Shown here in pieces: positions 61,349-64,000 of a stretch of 64,000 bases of DNA. Every line of letters starts with the position of its first letter. Position 1 is the first letter of the stretch. The stretch is from Xanthobacteraceae bacterium. Lineage in GTDB: Bacteria; Pseudomonadota; Alphaproteobacteria; Rhizobiales; Xanthobacteraceae. The notes under the pieces are model-generated. The model saw nothing but the letters and a program-made list of their open reading frames with translations, was not told where the DNA came from and ran no database searches. Location: NCBI GenBank assembly GCA_019745775.1, contig JAIESR010000002.1, forward strand, positions 22,072 through 86,071, read 5' to 3'. Position numbers and translations under genes: made by a program.

Positions 61349-62380
61349 ATGGCGCTTCCGCTACGTATGCCCTACCGCCCAATGGAGTCACTGCCGGTCG
61401 ATTCAATTCCGGTTGGCCCAGAGTGGGCGTATGAACCGAAGTGGGACGGTTTTCGTTGCCTCGCGTTTCGCGACGGAAAGCAGATCGACCTCCAGTCCAA
61501 GGCGGGTAAGCCGCTAACCCGCTATTTCCCGGAGCTGGTGGCGATGTTGCACGCGCTTAAGGCAGATCGCTTCGTTCTTGATGGCGAAATCGTTGTGCCG
61601 TCACGCGGTGGCTTTTCCTTTGACGCTCTCCTCCAACGGCTTCACCCCGCTGCGAGCCGCATTCAACGGCTTGCCTCCGAAACACCGGCACTGCTGATCG
61701 TATTCGATCTACTGGTCAATGCGCGTGGTGAGCGGCTCACCCATTTCGCCCTGCCGGAGCGCCGAAAGGAATTGAAGCACTTTCTGAGCGCCAACGGGCT
61801 CGGCGTGAAGCAATTGCGATTGTCGCCGACGACAACTCGCTTGGCAAGCGCCAGGGCCTGGCTACGACGGGTTGGCAGTGGTCTCGACGGTGTCGTCGCC
61901 AAGCGACGCGACCTTCCTTATCTCTCCGGCGAACGCGCCGGTATGCAGAAAATCAAGAACTATCGCAGCGCCGACTGTGTCGTGGGCGGCTTCCGCTACA
62001 ACGAGGGCAAAGACCTCGTCGGCTCGTTGTTGCTAGGCCTCTATGATGACGCAGGGCTGCTGCATCACGTCGGCTTCAGCTCGACCATCGCGCGAAAGGA
62101 CAAGCCGACCCTGACAAAAAGATTGGAGACATATGTAAAGGCACCAGGATTCACGGGGAATGCGCCCGGCGGTCGTAGCCGCTGGTCCACTGAACGATCC
62201 GGCAAATGGTATCCTCTAAAGCCGAAATTCGTGGTCGAAGTTTGCTACGACCACTTCAGCGGCGAGCGCTTCCGCCATGGCACGCGGCTCGTGCGCTGGC
62301 GGCCTGACAAGGCGCCCCGTCAATGCAATCTCGACCAGCTACTGCAGAAACAAGCCAATTTGCTCGCCCTGCTCAGCTAG
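61349..62380 (+). CDS. ATP-dependent DNA ligase (LigC/LigD-ligase type)
   Basis: 343 residues. The adenylation domain has motif I EPKWDGFR (nucleophilic Lys), FVLDGEIVVP (motif III-like), GLDGVVAKRRDLPY (motif IV) and MQKIKNYRSADCVVGGF (motif V). The OB domain ends with WYPLKPKFVVEVCYDHFSGERFRHGTRLVRWR (motif VI). There is no polymerase or nuclease domain and no Ku gene in the window, so it is a stand-alone LigC-like enzyme, of the kind used in stationary-phase or base-excision repair. It sits between stress genes. Confidence 0.93.
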   Translation: MALPLRMPYRPMESLPVDSIPVGPEWAYEPKWDGFRCLAFRDGKQIDLQSKAGKPLTRYFPELVAMLHALKADRFVLDGEIVVPSRGGFSFDALLQRLHPAASRIQRLASETPALLIVFDLLVNARGERLTHFALPERRKELKHFLSANGLGVKQLRLSPTTTRLASARAWLRRVGSGLDGVVAKRRDLPYLSGERAGMQKIKNYRSADCVVGGFRYNEGKDLVGSLLLGLYDDAGLLHHVGFSSTIARKDKPTLTKRLETYVKAPGFTGNAPGGRSRWSTERSGKWYPLKPKFVVEVCYDHFSGERFRHGTRLVRWRPDKAPRQCNLDQLLQKQANLLALLS

Positions 62381-62624
62381 ACGGACATGACGAAGCCCCG
62401 AATGTCGCCACTTCAGCTTTTTGGCGTGCTCAAGATGCTGCTGAAGGCCGGAAGCGTCTTGGCAGCCCAGACCTCAATTGAGGGGCGGCACAACCCGTTG
62501 TTGACGACTAAGAAGGCACGGAGCTTTCAGGATCGTCACAGCTAAGGGCAAGATAAGGACAGCAGCTGCGGTGCGAGTACGTCGGGGGAGTTTCGCGCAA
62601 GCTTCCGTGTCTCTGCGGACAATC

Positions 62625-62660
62625 AAAGGGCTCCCGCGAGGCGAAATCGGGGAGCCCTTT
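62625..62660. terminator. Bidirectional terminator between convergent genes
   Basis: Perfect 11-bp stem AAAGGGCTCCC (62625-62635) and GGGAGCCCTTT (62650-62660), with A and T runs on the respective sides, so it can act in both directions. It lies between the ligase gene and the leftward gene ending at 62680. The rest of 62381-62679 shows no gene. Confidence 0.85.
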
Positions 62661-62679
62661 GTCCAAGCGTGACGGAGAA

Positions 62680-62865
62680 CTACCGATTCCCCTGTCCTGT
62701 GGTCGTCGCCTGGATGTCGAAGCCGCCCGGAAGCGACGAGAATGCGAGAATGCCAAGTCCGACAATGACCGCTACGGCCAGCATCGCCGAGGTGATTTTA
62801 GGAGCCCGGCGCTTCGGACGAGACTTGGTAATGGGCGTGGGATTGTCGTTGGGATGAATGCTCAT
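62680..62865 (-). CDS. Small single-helix membrane protein
   Basis: 61 residues: a basic N-terminus (NDNPTPITKSRPKRRAPKI), a helix (AMLAVAVIVGLGILAFSSLPG) and a short polar tail. It starts 2 bp after the DUF892 stop upstream, so the pair is an operon under the EcfG-type promoter at 63412. Confidence 0.72.
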   Translation of the reverse strand: MSIHPNDNPTPITKSRPKRRAPKITSAMLAVAVIVGLGILAFSSLPGGFDIQATTTGQGNR

Positions 62866-62867
62866 CG

Positions 62868-63377
62868 TTAGCTCGCCGCTTTGCGGTTGACACCCTTCCG
62901 CACGGCTACGGTCGACAGCTTCTTGTCTGCGGCCTTTTCTTCGTTCAAATTGGTCGTCAGCAGGCGCACGATGTCGTCGCGTCCGAGCGACTCCGCCCAA
63001 GCGATCAGCGTCCCGTAGCGGGCGATCTCATAGTGTTCGACGGATTGCGCAGCACCGACGATCGCCGCATCCAGTACTTCCTTGTCCGCCACTTCGCCGG
63101 CAAGCTCATCGGCCTCCGCGATAATGCCGTCGATCGCCGGGCACTTTACGCCCTGCGGCTTCTGCCCCAGCTTGGCGAAGACCTGATCGAGACGCGCGAG
63201 CTGGTTCTCGGTCTCATGCAAATGATCTTTGAGACCCTTGGCAAGATCGCGGTTGGTCGCCTTGTCGATCATAGTCGGCAGCGATCTCACGATGCGGGTT
63301 TCCGCGTAATAGATGTCCTTCAGGCCGTGAAGCAAAAGGTCATCCATCGTTTGGATGTCTTTGGTGAACAGTCCCAT
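62868..63377 (-). CDS. DUF892 (YciE/YciF) ferritin-like protein, second copy
   Basis: 169 residues from the ATG at 63377 (GGAAGGA 9 nt upstream). Same helical set as the protein at 59102 (LHGLKDIYYAETRIV, LHETENQLARLDQVF, QSVEHYEIARYGTLIAWAESLG, NLNEEKAADKKL). The two are paralogues with moderate similarity. Perfect EcfG-type promoter upstream; the small membrane protein follows. A longer frame to 63557 is rejected. Confidence 0.93.
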   Translation of the reverse strand: MGLFTKDIQTMDDLLLHGLKDIYYAETRIVRSLPTMIDKATNRDLAKGLKDHLHETENQLARLDQVFAKLGQKPQGVKCPAIDGIIAEADELAGEVADKEVLDAAIVGAAQSVEHYEIARYGTLIAWAESLGRDDIVRLLTTNLNEEKAADKKLSTVAVRKGVNRKAAS

Positions 63378-63411
63378 GGCTCGATCCTTCCTGTGATGGC
63401 CTCGTGTGAGC

Positions 63412-63437
63412 AACGCGGACGTGCAAAGCAGAGTTCC
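63412..63437 (-). promoter_or_regulatory. EcfG-type promoter (perfect consensus)
   Basis: On the minus strand GGAAC (63437-63433), 17 bases, CGTT (63415-63412). It lies 34 bases before the ATG at 63377. The rest of 63378-63664 holds no gene. Confidence 0.8.
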
Positions 63438-63664
63438 GCGACGCGCAGATTTTCGGGTCAGCAACGCAGCACGTCGTGGCTGCTGTCGCATCCGGAGCCC
63501 GCCGAATCTGCCGCTGCGCGATCTGCAGCCTTTCACCGATCCCGTCCGGCAGCGCACTCCGATCCGCAGGAGGGCCGGCCGTTACGCGAACCGGCCGCGG
63601 GGAACCAATGTGCGGCGGTCCTAGTGGCGCCGCGCTCCGTTGCGAGCATGGATGGTCGTCCATC

Positions 63665-64000
63665 TCAGCCGAACAGGCGACGATACTCAGCCTCCGGGAT
63701 GCCGTAGGCTTCACCGGCCCGGCGCTCCATGCCCTTACGGTCCCGAACGGTGATGATGCCGCGCCTGTAAGCAATGAGGCCTTCATTCCGGAGCGCGCCC
63801 AGCGCTTCGGTAACTCCGGCGCGGCGCGCGGCAAGCATCAGCGCCAGAAACTCGTGGGTCAGCGGCAAGACATCATTGCCGATCCGGTCGTGCGCCATCA
63901 GGAGCCAGCGCGCTAGCCGCTGGTCTAGCAGGCTGCTGAAAAACTCGCTCGACGGCAAGACCTGATCGTGATTCCGTTGGATTGGACACGACGGGGTGAT
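63665..64000 (-). CDS. Crp/Fnr-family regulator, C-terminal part (runs off the window)
   Basis: The C-terminal ~90 residues are a standard Crp-type winged helix: DQRLARWLLMAHDRIGNDVL, PLTHEFLALMLAARRAGVTEALGALRNEGLI (recognition helix) and the ending GMERRAGEAYGIPEAEYRRL. The sequence upstream of DQRLARW (VLPSSEFFSSLL and beyond) does not look like the expected dimerisation helix, so the gene may be interrupted near 63930. The true start is outside the window. Confidence 0.7.
   Translation of the reverse strand: MTPSCPIQRNHDQVLPSSEFFSSLLDQRLARWLLMAHDRIGNDVLPLTHEFLALMLAARRAGVTEALGALRNEGLIAYRRGIITVRDRKGMERRAGEAYGIPEAEYRRLFG

Noticed and set aside
62402..62545. 47-codon plus-strand frame after the ligase gene
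   Set aside because: No ribosome site and no resemblance to any protein; better treated as intergenic.

Overview
The window is GC-rich and reads as a chromosomal segment of an alphaproteobacterium of the Hyphomicrobiales (Rhizobiales), closest in flavour to Bradyrhizobium, Rhodopseudomonas or Pseudolabrys. The reasons are the gene families (DUF1127, DUF1499, extensin-like, Omp31-type porin, RT0821/Lpp0805-type lipoprotein, several TctC/Bug binding proteins), perfect EcfG-type promoters (GGAAC-N16/17-CGTT), a NepR-like protein, and intergenic palindromes of the kind common in Bradyrhizobium relatives. This placement comes from recognising families by eye, not from a search.

Positions 1-31 kb are mostly housekeeping and metabolism: alanine dehydrogenase, SMP-30 lactonase, riboflavin (ribB) and chorismate (aroC) genes, fabI, an ECF sigma/anti-sigma pair, a DnaJ-type co-chaperone, pdxH, corA, an L,D-transpeptidase, a class III aminotransferase, a BrnT toxin with an unusual XRE-tailed antitoxin, a LysR regulator beside a monomeric sarcosine-oxidase-like enzyme, two tricarboxylate-binding proteins, a PPP-family phosphatase, a porin, an AMP-dependent ligase, tRNA-Pro(CGG) and tsaC/sua5.

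Positions 31-35.5 kb look like an inserted cassette. They hold a Tat-exported protein with three RidA-like domains, a two-domain VOC (extradiol-dioxygenase-like) protein, a TctC binding protein and a Sec-exported RidA. The cassette is bounded on the left by intact tsaC and on the right by a decayed copy of the last ~150 bp of tsaC. The next genes are a GlcD-type FAD oxidase and a HerA-like ATPase.

Positions 39-64 kb are accessory. Many very small proteins, broken genes and duplicated fragments are mixed with stress-type genes: DUF3309, DUF2383, two DUF892/YciF ferritin-like proteins, a Rieske-FAD oxidoreductase, an ATP-dependent DNA ligase, two sensor kinases (one of the HWE family) and a NepR-like anti-sigma protein. 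Six perfect EcfG-type promoters lie in this part, most of them 25-65 bp ahead of a start codon, against well under one expected by chance. A seventh precedes a membrane-anchored protein at 8.6 kb. The simplest reading is a general-stress-response island. A prophage remnant (small and large terminase, a portal gene broken by a 1-nt deletion, and a small protein after it) is threaded through it at 49.7-57.2 kb and is split by a 3.6-kb insert carrying the HWE kinase. The window ends inside a Crp/Fnr-type regulator whose upstream part looks abnormal.
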